This document shows positions 43,924-54,094 of a stretch of DNA of 64,000 nucleotides, one piece after another; position 1 is the stretch's first letter, and each line of letters begins with the position of its first letter. Origin of the DNA: Arenicella xantha (GTDB lineage Bacteria > Pseudomonadota > Gammaproteobacteria > Arenicellales > Arenicellaceae); the NCBI RefSeq assembly GCF_003315245.1, contig NZ_QNRT01000006.1, forward strand, positions 62,001 through 126,000, given 5' to 3'. The notes under the pieces are model-generated. The model was given only the letters and a program-made list of their open reading frames with translations. It was not told the origin of the DNA and made no database searches. Position numbers and translations under genes: made by a program.

Positions 43924-44263
43924 TTGTAGTTTTCCCTTAATATTAAAATTCGCCTACTAATTCGCTTACTGGAACAGTAGCAGCAACCCTCTGCTATTAA
44001 ATTGTGCGTGGACAATGAAATAGTGTCTTTAGCAAATCAGCCGAACATATGATTCATAGGTACGCAGAATGTGACCAACAGACTTAGCATAGCCAATACA
44101 TTAATTAGGCTTATACCGAATATAATAATTTTGTTTTCTGTTAGTTACAACTGAGCACCTAATAAGTATCTGGCAGACGATTAAGAATGCTGCATGCTCT
44201 TTAACGTAAGCGGTTCAAAATCTATTAACTTGCATTAAAATTAAACGCCCCCAGATTATTTTA
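43924..44263. other. Intergenic promoter region between divergent genes
   Basis: AT-rich DNA with no open frame. It should contain the promoters of the beta-helix/PPC gene and the S41 peptidase gene. No operator or hairpin stands out. Confidence 0.35.
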
Positions 44264-45229
44264 ATGAAAATACTATCTGTGGCCTGCGCGACACTCTTGT
44301 TTTGCGTGATGACGATTGGTGCAAGTAACGCATCAGAGTCAAGCCAAACGCGATTACCCACTGAGGTAATCTCAAGCACAATCACTCAAGTATCAGAGTT
44401 GTTGACCGAGAATTATGTCTACCCTCAGGTCGCCGCGCAAATGCGAGATTTTTTGAATCAGCAATTGCTAGCAGGCAATTATAAAAATAGTCATAGCCTA
44501 AGAGAACTCATTTCACTGATCGAGTCGGACCTACAGAAGGTTAGCAGCGATGGTCATATCAATTTGATGTTAGCTGAAGATTCGACTGATCGTACTTCAA
44601 ACGTTCTGCCAAAAACCAAATCTAGAAAATTGATTACTGCAGAAATAATTTCAACCTCGAGTGATGGGCGCAACATCGGCTACCTGAAGATTAATAGCTT
44701 TAGTGGTCATCCTGAAACTAAAGACCTCCTTATTAGTGCGATGAAAAGCATTGCCAATAGCGACTCATTGATAATTGATCTTCGCGAAAACGGTGGTGGC
44801 GACCCGAATCTAGTTGCGTTACTGAGCTCGTATTTTGTAGAAGATGGCACACCGCTTTGGAATATAATTGATCGCAATGGAAACCCGACATTAGAAGTAA
44901 TCAGCCCAGCGAATCAAGAAAAATTCATGGGTCAACTATGTATTCTTACAAGCTATAAAACCTACAGTGCCGCAGAGGCGTTTGCCTACACGCTAAAACA
45001 TTTGGACCGCGCATACATAGTCGGCGAAGCAACTGGCGGCGGCGCTCACCTCATCGACACCAAACGAGTCAACGACGCAATCGACATGCGAGTGCCGGTG
45101 GTTAGAGCCTACAACCCAATAACTAAGTCAAACTGGGAAGGCCGCGGCGTGATTCCCGCGCTCACGGTGAAGGCATTACACGCCAAGTCGGCTGCCATTG
45201 CATATTTACACGGCGAGACTACTCAATAA
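44264..45229 (+). CDS. Exported S41-family peptidase
   Basis: A 321-residue protein with a signal peptide (cut near A-S-N-A-S, residue 23). Residues 30-95 match the helical N-terminal domain of IRBP/tail-specific proteases (E-N-Y-V-Y-P-Q-V-A). The catalytic core has L-I-I-D-L-R-E-N-G-G-G and the serine in T-Y-S-A-A-E-A-F near residue 235, followed by V-G-E-A-T-G-G-G. No PDZ domain is present, unlike Prc. Probably periplasmic; the substrate is unknown. It stands alone. Confidence 0.82.
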   Translation: MKILSVACATLLFCVMTIGASNASESSQTRLPTEVISSTITQVSELLTENYVYPQVAAQMRDFLNQQLLAGNYKNSHSLRELISLIESDLQKVSSDGHINLMLAEDSTDRTSNVLPKTKSRKLITAEIISTSSDGRNIGYLKINSFSGHPETKDLLISAMKSIANSDSLIIDLRENGGGDPNLVALLSSYFVEDGTPLWNIIDRNGNPTLEVISPANQEKFMGQLCILTSYKTYSAAEAFAYTLKHLDRAYIVGEATGGGAHLIDTKRVNDAIDMRVPVVRAYNPITKSNWEGRGVIPALTVKALHAKSAAIAYLHGETTQ

Positions 45230-45263
45230 GCATCCCACTACTCACTACATAATAGGCACACCG

Positions 45264-45779
45264 CTACTGCTTAAAGATGTAACGCTGCTCCGAGTTATGA
45301 CTTGGCTTATGCTTTGGGCTACGCCACAACGGAGTGTCGAACGTCCATTCGTTAGGAGTATTATTATCTAACGAGCTGTGCTCCTCTCCCCAGCGATGCT
45401 CAAACTCATGGATTCCGGTTTCAGTAATGGCTCTTCCAGCGACGATGCTGGTGGTGAAACCACTCGTGCCATTTTTATATAGCGTAGCGCTTTCTATTAT
45501 GATCTCAGTACCGGCTGGGAGACTATACGCGAGCGTAACACCATCAAATAAAGGCTCATCCGCATCAAGCAATAACAATGGCGTTTGGAAAACAAAGGCG
45601 TCAATATTTCGAACCAAACGCGCATCACTATGCAACACCAAGGTTTGACCAATCAGATGAGAGTACGGCGGCATGTGATGCACCTGCGTAACCTTAGTTC
45701 TAAGCGTTAGATACAAAAGCAGTATGAACAACATGATTGCCGCAACACCAACGGTAAGAACAGTACTTCCAATCTTCAT
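45264..45779 (-). CDS. Hypothetical membrane-anchored protein
   Basis: A 171-residue protein with a single N-terminal helix (about 7-26) and a mostly beta, hydrophilic periplasmic part. The conserved-looking G-I-H-E-F-E-H-R-W-G near residue 122 is histidine-rich, but no metal-protease spacing is present. It is convergent with the S41 peptidase gene. No family recognised. Confidence 0.55.
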   Translation of the reverse strand: MKIGSTVLTVGVAAIMLFILLLYLTLRTKVTQVHHMPPYSHLIGQTLVLHSDARLVRNIDAFVFQTPLLLLDADEPLFDGVTLAYSLPAGTEIIIESATLYKNGTSGFTTSIVAGRAITETGIHEFEHRWGEEHSSLDNNTPNEWTFDTPLWRSPKHKPSHNSEQRYIFKQ

Positions 45780-45885
45780 TTTTTAAGCCGCATTGTTTGA
45801 ATTTGATTAAATTTAGATTAGTAATCCATTAGGCCGCTGCTAGCAGGAACCTGTATTGCTTTGATCGAAGCAAAATTGAGCAAAC

Positions 45886-47748
45886 CTAGAATTCCCAAAA
45901 CATCGGAATTACCAGCACCGCCACTATCAACATAATAATATTCATCGGCACCCCTATTTTTAGAAAATCGGCAAACTTATAGTTGCCTGCGTTATAAACA
46001 TAGGTGTTGGTTTGATAGCCAATGGGAGTTGCGAAACTTGCCGAAGCACCAAACATAACCGCTACAATAAACGGGCGCGCATCCACACCCAGTGTATCGG
46101 CCAACGCGATGGCAATTGGCGTCAATAATACCGCAGTAGCGTTATTGCTCATGACCTCCGTGAGCACCGAGGTTACCAGATACAAAACTGCCAACACCGC
46201 AACAGGCCCCATCAACTGAGCGTAACTCGCTACCCACTCCACCATTCCTCTTGCTAGCCCGGTTTTATCCATGGCGATCGACAACGACAACATGCCGAAG
46301 ATCAGCATCAGAATACTCCACTCGATCGACTCGTAAGCTTTTTGCTGCGTCACACAGCCAGTCAAAATAACTAACGCAGCGGCGGCAATTGCTAAACCAG
46401 CTATTGGCATCACATTTAACGCGGCCAGCACAACAACACTCATCAAGGTGGCAATCGCTATCGGCGCTTTAGCGTGATTGAAGTTAGCTTGAATGAGTTG
46501 CGTCAACGGCATTAGGTCTTCGTGCTCAAACAGCTTCTCTAGTTCATTTTGAGGGCCTTCAAGTAACACCACATCGCCTTGTTGCAAATTTAAGCGGTCG
46601 AGGTTGCCGGTGATATTGTGCTTGTCGCGGTGCACGGCGAGCATATAACACCCATAACGACGGCGCAGGCGCAGCTGCGATGGGCGTAAACCGATAAAGC
46701 TTGAATTTTGTCCGACCACTGCCTCGGTCACAATTGTCTCGAGCGTTCGCACCGGGTCGGTAAGACTCAAGTCGTCGGTGTCGAAGGTCATGCCGATGAA
46801 TCTACGCAGCTCAAGCAGTTCGTTTTTGTGTGTCTTAAACACCAAACGATCTCCGGCTTGTAATGGGATATCGCGCAAAGGTGACGCGCTTTGTCCTTGA
46901 TTTAGCTCACGGGCATCAGTCGCATGGACCAAACGTGCCAACACACTCGGTTGATTACGACTACCCACCTGATTGCGTACTAGGTCAATAATTTCGTAGT
47001 CCTCAGATTCCGTAAACTGAACAGCGTTTAAGGTGTTGCCGATCAGTGGTGAGTCATGTGGCACCATCGCCTCCGCAGTAAATCTTTTGCGCGTGGATTG
47101 ATCGATTAATTGTTCTTCGAGCAGTACCCGTTCCGGCAATAGCTTACGCCCTACTGTAGCCATAAACACACTGCCCACAATCGCCATACATATTCCAGGT
47201 AAGGAGATTTCAAACATACTAAACGGTGCCTGCCCGTGTGCTTGCGCTACGCCGTCAACCAAAATATTGGTTGAGGTGCCAATCAAGGTGCAGGTGCCGC
47301 CTAGAATCGACGCGTAGGAGAGTGGAATTAGGTACTTTGACGGGTAGTCCTTTAATTTACGCGCCACAGCTATCACGACCGGAGCCATAACAATGACTAC
47401 CGGAGTATTATTCATAAAAGCTGACAACAACATGACGCCGCCGAGCAACAGACCGATCGCCAGCACTCGGCTTTTTTCAGCAGTCGCCAAGGCATAGCGC
47501 CCCATCACATCGATCACTCCGGTACGCTCTAGTGCGGCACTCAAAACAAACATACACGCAATGGTGACTGGTGCCGGATTACTGAATACACTCAGCGCTT
47601 CACTAGTACCAATCACTCCCGAAACCAACAGCACCGCCATCGCACTCAAGGCCGTGATATGCGCCGGTAGCACCTCCCTAACGAACAGGTAGAACACACC
47701 GATTAATACCGCCGCCGTTACCAGTGTAGGATACAGTTCTGAGTTCAT
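45886..47748 (-). CDS. SLC13-family permease with two RCK_C (TrkA-C) domains
   Basis: A 620-residue inner-membrane transporter of the divalent-anion/sodium symporter (ArsB/CitMHS) superfamily. The two halves of the membrane domain (about 1-200 and 410-620) flank two cytosolic TrkA-C regulatory domains (about 205-385, with G-D-R-L-V-F-K near 281 and G-D-V-V-L-L-E near 383). N-N-T-P-V-V near residue 114 and N-N-A-T-A-V near 539 mark the repeats. Relatives transport sulfate, phosphate, citrate or arsenite, so the ion is not assignable. Confidence 0.85.
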   Translation of the reverse strand: MNSELYPTLVTAAVLIGVFYLFVREVLPAHITALSAMAVLLVSGVIGTSEALSVFSNPAPVTIACMFVLSAALERTGVIDVMGRYALATAEKSRVLAIGLLLGGVMLLSAFMNNTPVVIVMAPVVIAVARKLKDYPSKYLIPLSYASILGGTCTLIGTSTNILVDGVAQAHGQAPFSMFEISLPGICMAIVGSVFMATVGRKLLPERVLLEEQLIDQSTRKRFTAEAMVPHDSPLIGNTLNAVQFTESEDYEIIDLVRNQVGSRNQPSVLARLVHATDARELNQGQSASPLRDIPLQAGDRLVFKTHKNELLELRRFIGMTFDTDDLSLTDPVRTLETIVTEAVVGQNSSFIGLRPSQLRLRRRYGCYMLAVHRDKHNITGNLDRLNLQQGDVVLLEGPQNELEKLFEHEDLMPLTQLIQANFNHAKAPIAIATLMSVVVLAALNVMPIAGLAIAAAALVILTGCVTQQKAYESIEWSILMLIFGMLSLSIAMDKTGLARGMVEWVASYAQLMGPVAVLAVLYLVTSVLTEVMSNNATAVLLTPIAIALADTLGVDARPFIVAVMFGASASFATPIGYQTNTYVYNAGNYKFADFLKIGVPMNIIMLIVAVLVIPMFWEF

Positions 47749-48255
47749 TTAGTGACCTTCACGATAGATCTATTCGTTTACCAAGCTACGACTGATTCAC
47801 ATACTGCCGATCGCTCGGCAAGCTCCCGACACGCGCGGTATTGCCTAAGCCTGCGTGGTAGTTAATATTCTCGCATGACACCGCACTAAGCTGGGGGCTT
47901 TTTAGTGGTCGAAGCGAAATAGAACAATCATTGACAAACGGCAAGCAAACTTGTTTTCGACCACGCTGACTGATATCGTTTGCATTGCTGTTCCTACATT
48001 CAGCAATTATCGGTATACGTGATAAAGAGGAGCAAACGTGGATCATATATATCGAATGTCAGTGCTTAAGCCAGCTTGGTTATAAATTTTAGTTGAGGAG
48101 CCAGAATTTACCGATGCATAGTTGGCGCAAACGTATCTTGGAGAGATGCGTAGATAGCACTCGTCGTGTTGTTTTATCGCTGTTAAGTAAACGCACGCCG
48201 TATCCTTCGGATGACATGAAAATCATTTAATTTCATTCCACTACAGGAGATTCCT
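47749..48255. other. Promoter region of the permease and cellulase genes
   Basis: About 500 bases between divergent genes. It contains a small candidate ORF (48114-48230) just before the cellulase. AGGAGA at 48245 is the cellulase ribosome site. No clear operator palindrome was found. Confidence 0.4.
48114..48230 (+). CDS. Candidate 38-residue leader ORF before the cellulase
   Basis: ATG at 48114 opens a basic 38-codon frame (M-H-S-W-R-K-R-I-L-E-R) ending at TAA 48228-48230, 25 bases before the cellulase start. GAGGAG lies 13 bases ahead of the ATG, longer than ideal. It could be a regulatory leader or chance. Confidence 0.25.
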   Translation: MHSWRKRILERCVDSTRRVVLSLLSKRTPYPSDDMKII

Positions 48256-50136
48256 ATGCCCTTTTATCAAGCTCGAACCCTACTTTCGAAGCTCGGACTT
48301 ATGTCCAGATTCCTTCGCCCCTTTGCCATTTCGTTGAGTATATTAATCAGTTTCACCGCCTCCGCTGCGGTCGCTCCGTTAACCGTCAATGGGTCACAAA
48401 TCCTTGTTGGAGGTCAAGCCCAAGGGCTCGCGGGAAATAGCTATTTCTGGAGCAATACCGGCTGGGGCGCGGAGCGCTTTTACAATGCCGACGCGGTCGC
48501 ATGGCTGAAAAATGACTGGAAATCTAATATCGTGCGCGCCGCCATGGGCGTTGATGAAGCTGGCGGTTACTTATCAGACCAAGCTGGCAACAAGGCACGT
48601 GTAACAGCAGTGGTCGACGCGGCCATTGCGCAAGACATGTACGTAATTATTGATTGGCACACTCATCACGCTGAAGATTACCGCACAGATGCGGTGGCGT
48701 TTTTTAGCGAGATGGCGCAAACCTATGGTAGCCATAATAATGTTATCTATGAAATCTATAACGAGCCATTACAAGTTAGCTGGAGCTCGACCATAAAACC
48801 CTACGCCGAAGCAGTGATTGGCGCGATTCGCGCCCACGATCCAGATAACTTGATTGTTGTGGGCACACCAACCTGGTCACAAGACGTAGACCAAGCCGCC
48901 GCAGACCCAATCACTGCATACAGTAATATTGCCTACGCACTACACTTTTACGCGGGTACGCATAAACAATGGTTACGCGATCGCGCCGAGCAAGCTATGA
49001 ACGCTGGCATCGCGATTATGGTGACTGAATGGGGATCAGTGAACGCCAGCGGTGACGGCGCGGTCGATACAGCCGAAACCAATGCTTGGGTTAATTGGAT
49101 GGCTCAATATAATCTGACACATCTAAACTGGTCTGTGCATGACAAAGCCGAAGGCGCGTCAATACTTCAGCCCGGCGCATCGAGCACCGGCAATTGGCCG
49201 TCGTCAACGCTAACCGCCTCCGGTGCCTTTGTGCGTGACATTATCCGCGCCTACAACGATGGCACGGACACTGGCGGTGGAGATAACGGCGGTGGAGATA
49301 ACGGCGGTGGAGATAACGGCGGTGGAGATAACGGCGGTGGAGATAACGGCGGCGGCAACTCACCTTGTGACTCGGCCAGTGCTATTGGTCTACCCGGCAC
49401 CGTACAGGCAGAAGACTTTTGCCAACAAAGCGGCATTCAAACCGAGGCAACATCAGATACTGGCGGCGGTGATAACATTGGCTGGATCCAAAATGGTGAC
49501 TCAAGCCAATACCGCGTTAATGTGTCAGCAGCTGACACCTACCAAGTCGAGCTTCGAGTCGCCACTCCGACAATCGGCGGCAGCGTCGATATTTTAGTCG
49601 ACGGCAACAAAGTTGGTAGCATTGCGGTCGGCGATACCGGTGGCTGGCAAAATTGGCAAACCAAATCGACCGACGTACAACTTAACGCAGGCCAACAAAC
49701 TCTGCGCTTAAACTATGTCGGCGGCAGTGATTACCTAATGAATATCAACTGGGCCAAATTCAACCTACAAGCTGATAATGGCGGTGGAGACAATGGTGGT
49801 GGAGACAATGGTGGTGGCAACACCGGAGTGAGTTGCGATTTCATCATCGCCAATCAGTGGAGCAGCGGGTTCGTTGGTGAAGTTAAGATCACAAACAACG
49901 GCACTAGCGCTATCTCAAGCCCTTGGTCAGTCAACTTTGGTTTTAGCGATGGGTCAAACGTCACCAGCAGTTGGAATGGCAACCTGAGTGGTTCTAACCC
50001 GTATACCATCGCACCATTGAGTTGGAACCAAACTATTCAGCCCGGCGGCTCCACCAGCTTTGGCGTACAAGTCAATAAAGGTGCTAGCGGCCAACCCGCA
50101 TCAACGCCGACGGTTGGCGGTTCTATCTGTAATTAA
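48256..50136 (+). CDS. Secreted GH5 cellulase with CBM6 and CBM2
   Basis: A 626-residue endo-beta-1,4-glucanase. A signal region ends near residue 39 (A-S-A-A). The GH5 subfamily-2-like catalytic domain (about 40-335) has the acid/base E170 in I-Y-N-E-P and the nucleophile E258 in V-T-E-W-G. A Gly/Asp/Asn linker of about five G-G-G-D-N repeats (15-bp DNA units) leads to a CBM6 (about 370-510, Q-A-E-D-F start), a second such linker, and a C-terminal CBM2 (about 525-626) with conserved Trp residues for crystalline cellulose binding. AGGAG precedes the ATG. A clear terminator follows. Confidence 0.92.
   Translation: MPFYQARTLLSKLGLMSRFLRPFAISLSILISFTASAAVAPLTVNGSQILVGGQAQGLAGNSYFWSNTGWGAERFYNADAVAWLKNDWKSNIVRAAMGVDEAGGYLSDQAGNKARVTAVVDAAIAQDMYVIIDWHTHHAEDYRTDAVAFFSEMAQTYGSHNNVIYEIYNEPLQVSWSSTIKPYAEAVIGAIRAHDPDNLIVVGTPTWSQDVDQAAADPITAYSNIAYALHFYAGTHKQWLRDRAEQAMNAGIAIMVTEWGSVNASGDGAVDTAETNAWVNWMAQYNLTHLNWSVHDKAEGASILQPGASSTGNWPSSTLTASGAFVRDIIRAYNDGTDTGGGDNGGGDNGGGDNGGGDNGGGDNGGGNSPCDSASAIGLPGTVQAEDFCQQSGIQTEATSDTGGGDNIGWIQNGDSSQYRVNVSAADTYQVELRVATPTIGGSVDILVDGNKVGSIAVGDTGGWQNWQTKSTDVQLNAGQQTLRLNYVGGSDYLMNINWAKFNLQADNGGGDNGGGDNGGGNTGVSCDFIIANQWSSGFVGEVKITNNGTSAISSPWSVNFGFSDGSNVTSSWNGNLSGSNPYTIAPLSWNQTIQPGGSTSFGVQVNKGASGQPASTPTVGGSICN
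49269..49352. repeat. 15-bp linker repeats in the cellulase gene
   Basis: GGCGGTGGAGATAAC is repeated five times in a row, coding the G-G-G-D-N linker between the catalytic domain and CBM6. A shorter set near 49780 codes the second linker. Confidence 0.85.
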
Positions 50137-50156
50137 TGCGTATCTAGATTAGTCTA

Positions 50157-50192
50157 GCCGCTATCCAATTTGATTGGGTAGCGGCTTTTTTT
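50157..50192 (+). terminator. Rho-independent terminator after the cellulase
   Basis: GCCGCTATCC at 50157-50166 pairs with GGTAGCGGC at 50177-50185 (one mismatch or bulge), followed by seven T. It is 20 bases past the stop. Confidence 0.88.
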
Positions 50193-50213
50193 ATCTTTGA
50201 CTTTCTTCCGAAT

Positions 50214-50873
50214 TTACTTGTTCCGCATGGATTTTACGAAACGATTTGACTCAGTAATCGACGCTTCCATTTGCTGAATCAGGTCTTCGACTTGGCTTTC
50301 GATAATCACCACTTCGCCTGAGATACTGGATACGGCACGCGCATTGAGATTGTGTTTTAAATACAAGGTATTATCTTGCAACACACGTAATACTGGCTCA
50401 ATACGGCTCTGCGACACCTTCATTTTTTGATAAATATCGGCATAACGCGCTTTGGTGGTCTGCAAATTTTTCTCGCTAGCGCGCCGCAACGACGAACTTT
50501 GATACTGCCCTAGCTCGTCTTTCCACTCATCAAACAAGTCCTCAGCCACGCGATTTACCGATTGAATGCGCTCATCCAACTCAGCCGCTTTGTCTTCACT
50601 CGCGGCAACCGCTTTGGCCATACGTTTATACTTCTTTTCGAGGCCAGCATCTTTAACATTGATTAGACTCGCCAACTCATCATAAGCAGACCGAAACTGT
50701 TTCTTTGCTTCTTGCTGCGTTTCCGACGTGTCTTCAATACGATCGATCAATATATCGCGTTTATGAACGCCGACTTTTTCAAGTGCAGAGTATTGCGCTT
50801 TTTGAACAGTCCCGCAGGCGCTCAAAGCTATTAACATTAATAAGGTGATAATCGGTTTCATAAGCTTACACAC
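50214..50873 (-). CDS. DUF2959 lipoprotein
   Basis: A 219-residue lipoprotein. The lipobox L-S-A-C puts the acylated cysteine at residue 20. The remainder is almost all charged helix (E/K/Q-rich) with the DUF2959 segments K-V-G-V-H-K-R-D-I-L-I-D-R-I near 33-46 and L-K-H-N-L-N-A-R-A near 172-180. Role unknown; helical envelope protein. A second DUF2959 gene is divergent, 104 bases away. Confidence 0.83.
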   Translation of the reverse strand: MCKLMKPIITLLMLIALSACGTVQKAQYSALEKVGVHKRDILIDRIEDTSETQQEAKKQFRSAYDELASLINVKDAGLEKKYKRMAKAVAASEDKAAELDERIQSVNRVAEDLFDEWKDELGQYQSSSLRRASEKNLQTTKARYADIYQKMKVSQSRIEPVLRVLQDNTLYLKHNLNARAVSSISGEVVIIESQVEDLIQQMEASITESNRFVKSMRNK

Positions 50874-50976
50874 AGCAGGGTTGGCTAAAGGACGAATGCT
50901 AACAAAACAATCGGCCTGAGTATGTTAGACAAGATAAAATGATACCCAAGTTACCAATTACTGCTCGTAAAATAGA

Positions 50977-51690
50977 ATGCCGTTACTTGTCTGCCCTCCC
51001 CCAATCTTCATCTCTAAGTTTATTGCTAGCTATAAACTGTGGGGTAGCTTGCTGGTGTCGATACTCCTTGTATACCAAGCATTCAGCACTACTGGCATTG
51101 GCTCCAAATGGGGAATTCCCAGCTACGACACGTTTTACCAAGCACCTCGCGACGTGCTGATCTCACGTATCGAACAAGCCAGCGCGGCACAACAAGATAC
51201 CGCCGAAGAATTTCGCACCGCACTCGACAAGTTCAAGTCCGTTACCGCATTCAACGGTGGTGATTTAGAGAAACAATTCAATACTCTAAATGACGCATTC
51301 AAAAACAGCGAAGCGGCCGCGCAGGATGTCAGCGCGCGTGTTGAGACGGTAGTTACCGCAACCAACCGTTTGTTGAGCGAGTGGCGCGACGAATTAAACG
51401 ACTACCATGACCCGCAATTCAAACAAAAAGCACAACAGCAATTCGACCAAACACGCCGTCAGTCCGAACAGTTAATCGCAGCCATGCGAGCTACACAAGC
51501 AAAAACCGAACCGGTACTCGGCGCTTTCCGCGATCAAGTTTTGTTTATCAAACACAACCTGAATATGCAAGCGATCGGCTCCTTAAAACAGGAGTCCGCA
51601 ACCATTGAAACCGACGTCGATCTGCTGATTAAGGAAATGGAAGCATCGGTCGCCCAAGCAGAGACGTTTGTCCGTGCCTTATCAGACTAA
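50977..51690 (+). CDS. DUF2959 protein, membrane-anchored paralogue
   Basis: A 237-residue protein similar in plan to the DUF2959 lipoprotein at 50214 (D-V-L-I-S-R-I-E-Q-A near 61; F-I-K-H-N-L-N-M-Q-A near 190) but anchored by an N-terminal hydrophobic segment (about residues 20-38) rather than a lipobox. The mature part is a long helical coiled region. No ribosome site is obvious, so the ATG at 50977 is tentative. Divergent from its paralogue. Confidence 0.75.
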   Translation: MPLLVCPPPIFISKFIASYKLWGSLLVSILLVYQAFSTTGIGSKWGIPSYDTFYQAPRDVLISRIEQASAAQQDTAEEFRTALDKFKSVTAFNGGDLEKQFNTLNDAFKNSEAAAQDVSARVETVVTATNRLLSEWRDELNDYHDPQFKQKAQQQFDQTRRQSEQLIAAMRATQAKTEPVLGAFRDQVLFIKHNLNMQAIGSLKQESATIETDVDLLIKEMEASVAQAETFVRALSD

Positions 51691-51814
51691 AGCACTTCGC
51701 AAATATGAGAATAATGAGGTGAATCACCTCCGAACCGAGTAACTACTATTTATCGCCCTTTAAAATTGAAATGAGCTTGGTCTATCAATTTTAAATTTTA
51801 TGATATGCCAGACT

Positions 51815-53821
51815 TCAAACCTTTGCGCTACTCTTGCTTTTTCGAGGCCGTTTCTTTCGGTACTGTTTTTTTCGATACTGAGCTTTACTACCTAAGCCTC
51901 TAAGCCCATGCGGAACAACGCTGCGACTGTCAACCACCATCGACTTCAATTGAGTTTGTAGTGGCATCATCAACTCTTGGTAGCTACTCAAGCCATCGTG
52001 AATTGCCGTCAAGCGAGACTCCCACAGCGCCGTTAGGTCTGGATGCGTCGCAACGTCGGGTAAGGCATCAACAAATGCTCTGCCCGTTTTCGTCGAGAAA
52101 ATCGTTTTACCTTGTCGGCGTAAGTAGCCCCGCTTAAACAGTAATTCAATAATCCCCGCGCGAGTGGCATCTGTTCCTAAGCCATCGGTGTCACGCAGAA
52201 CCTTCTTCAACTCAGAGTCACTTACATGCGCACTGATGCCGGTCATCGCCGCTAATAGACTCGCGTCGGTATAGTGTTTTGGTGGCGATGTATGCTTTTC
52301 ATCTAGCCTTGCAGCCAGCGATTTCAGGCCTTGCTGAATATGCAAGTTGGGGATTTTTTGCTCGCTCTCTTGATCAGTATTGTCGGCTTCTGCTTTGGGT
52401 TTAGCTGACGGAAACAAACATTTCCAGCCGACCTTAATCGGCTCCTTGGCCTTTGCAAGAAAAATTCCAGTGCCAATGCTTATCTCTGCTTTGACATCGA
52501 AAAACTCGTAGGCCGGTAAAAACTGGGCAAGGTAGTTTCGGCAAATCAGTCTGTAGACTTTTTCTTCAATGGCACTAAGCGTGGAGGTGAGTTTAGCCGC
52601 ATTGAGCTTCTTCTGAGTCGGTATAATCGCGTGATGCGCATTCACTTTAGCGTCGTTCCAAGCACGACTTTTAACACCGATATCAACGCTTTTAAAGGCC
52701 TCACTGTTTGTCCCAAATAAACTCGTAGCAGCCTTGCTTGCGCCAGAGTTAAACGTAATAGCCGCCACGACGAGTTTAGCCTCGGTAAAATGATCCTTCG
52801 GCAGATAACGACAATCAGAGCGCGGATAAGTAATAAGTTTATGACGCTCATAAAGCCCCTGACACACATCGAGTACTTGCTGAGCACTGAGACCGAACGC
52901 CTTACTGGCCTCAATTTGTAATGCCGATAGGTTAAACGGCAGAGGTGCCGCTTGCTTCTTATGCTGGCGTGCTAGCTGCATCACGGTCGCCGGTTGATGG
53001 CTAATACGCTTAATCACATTTTCAGCCAATGGCTTAGATGAGTTCCGACCAGCTTCATCTAAGTACGGTTGACACTGTTTACTTGGCTGCCATTTAGCTT
53101 GAAACCGCTCAACCGGACCATCCTCAGGCAAGGTCTCGAGCTGCGCCCAAACTTCGTAGAAAGGTTGACTGATAAAACTCTCGATTGCTTGATCTCGCCG
53201 CACCACCAATCCGAGCACAGGCGTTTGCACACGCCCCACCGACAGCACACCGTTGTAGCCAGCCTTTTGGCCCTGCAAGGTGTAAGCACGCGTCAAATTA
53301 ATACCATACAGCCAGTCCGCTCGAGAACGCGCTAAGGCCGAGGTAGATAGCGGTATAAACTCTTGATTAGAACGTAGCTTCGACACTGCTTGCTTAACTG
53401 CTTTTGCATTTAAATCACTGATTAAACAACGTTGAACTGCCGCGGTCTTCTCCTTGCTTACTCCCAGAAAATTAATGACTTCGTCGACCAACAACTGCCC
53501 TTCCCGATCTGGATCACCTGCATGTATCAACTGATCGGCCTGCTTAACCAACTTACGCAATACCGCTAACTGTTTTGATGTTTTTCGTTTCGCCACAAGC
53601 TGCCAGCGATCCGGAATAATCGGCAAGTGTTCATGTGACCATTTTTTAAACGCTGGGTCATACACTTCAGGTTCGACCTGTTCCAATAGGTGCCCAATAC
53701 ACCAACTCACGGTATCGCCATTGGCTGCCACAATGTATCCGTCAGCCTTTCGCAACGGTTTTGGTAACACATCAGCAATGGCTCGCCCTAGGCTTGGCTT
53801 CTCAGCTATAAATAAACGCAT
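51815..53821 (-). CDS. topB: DNA topoisomerase III
   Basis: A 668-residue type IA topoisomerase that decatenates and relaxes DNA. The TOPRIM start M-R-L-F-I-A-E-K-P-S-L and D-P-D-R-E-G-Q-L-L are intact. The catalytic tyrosine lies in L-I-T-Y-P-R-S-D-C near residue 335. Length matches the E. coli enzyme (653). The C-terminus ends in a basic tail (R-K-K-Q-Y-R-K-K) with no zinc-finger pairs, as in TopB rather than TopA. It is monocistronic. Confidence 0.93.
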   Translation of the reverse strand: MRLFIAEKPSLGRAIADVLPKPLRKADGYIVAANGDTVSWCIGHLLEQVEPEVYDPAFKKWSHEHLPIIPDRWQLVAKRKTSKQLAVLRKLVKQADQLIHAGDPDREGQLLVDEVINFLGVSKEKTAAVQRCLISDLNAKAVKQAVSKLRSNQEFIPLSTSALARSRADWLYGINLTRAYTLQGQKAGYNGVLSVGRVQTPVLGLVVRRDQAIESFISQPFYEVWAQLETLPEDGPVERFQAKWQPSKQCQPYLDEAGRNSSKPLAENVIKRISHQPATVMQLARQHKKQAAPLPFNLSALQIEASKAFGLSAQQVLDVCQGLYERHKLITYPRSDCRYLPKDHFTEAKLVVAAITFNSGASKAATSLFGTNSEAFKSVDIGVKSRAWNDAKVNAHHAIIPTQKKLNAAKLTSTLSAIEEKVYRLICRNYLAQFLPAYEFFDVKAEISIGTGIFLAKAKEPIKVGWKCLFPSAKPKAEADNTDQESEQKIPNLHIQQGLKSLAARLDEKHTSPPKHYTDASLLAAMTGISAHVSDSELKKVLRDTDGLGTDATRAGIIELLFKRGYLRRQGKTIFSTKTGRAFVDALPDVATHPDLTALWESRLTAIHDGLSSYQELMMPLQTQLKSMVVDSRSVVPHGLRGLGSKAQYRKKQYRKKRPRKSKSSAKV

Positions 53822-54022
53822 AACTTAGTTTGACTGTTTTTATATACAGTATTTTAGTTTTACTCAAGATTCAAGCGCTTCATAAAAAATATATGCCATA
53901 GCAAACAACGAATACAGCTACCGCACCGCGTGCATCTACACGACCTGATACGACAAAGTCGAACTAGTGACATTAAACTCACCAATCAACTTTAGGAAAA
54001 TAGTCCATCGCGGCGCAAACAT

Positions 54023-54056
54023 AAAAAAGGCCGTTGGGGAAACCCCAACGGCCTTT
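54023..54056 (-). terminator. Rho-independent terminator of the TonB-receptor gene
   Basis: AAAGGCCGTTGGGG and CCCCAACGGCCTTT pair perfectly with a three-base loop, and on the minus strand a run of T (A-run at 54023-54028) follows. It is 38 bases beyond the receptor stop and can end transcription from either side. Confidence 0.92.
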
Positions 54057-54094
54057 CTAATTACTACGTTCTGTAACGAACTGACAACAAAAAT

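Noticed and set aside
49251-49436. Minus-strand Pro/Ser-rich frame in the cellulase linker
   Set aside because: It is the antisense of the G-G-G-D-N linker repeats.
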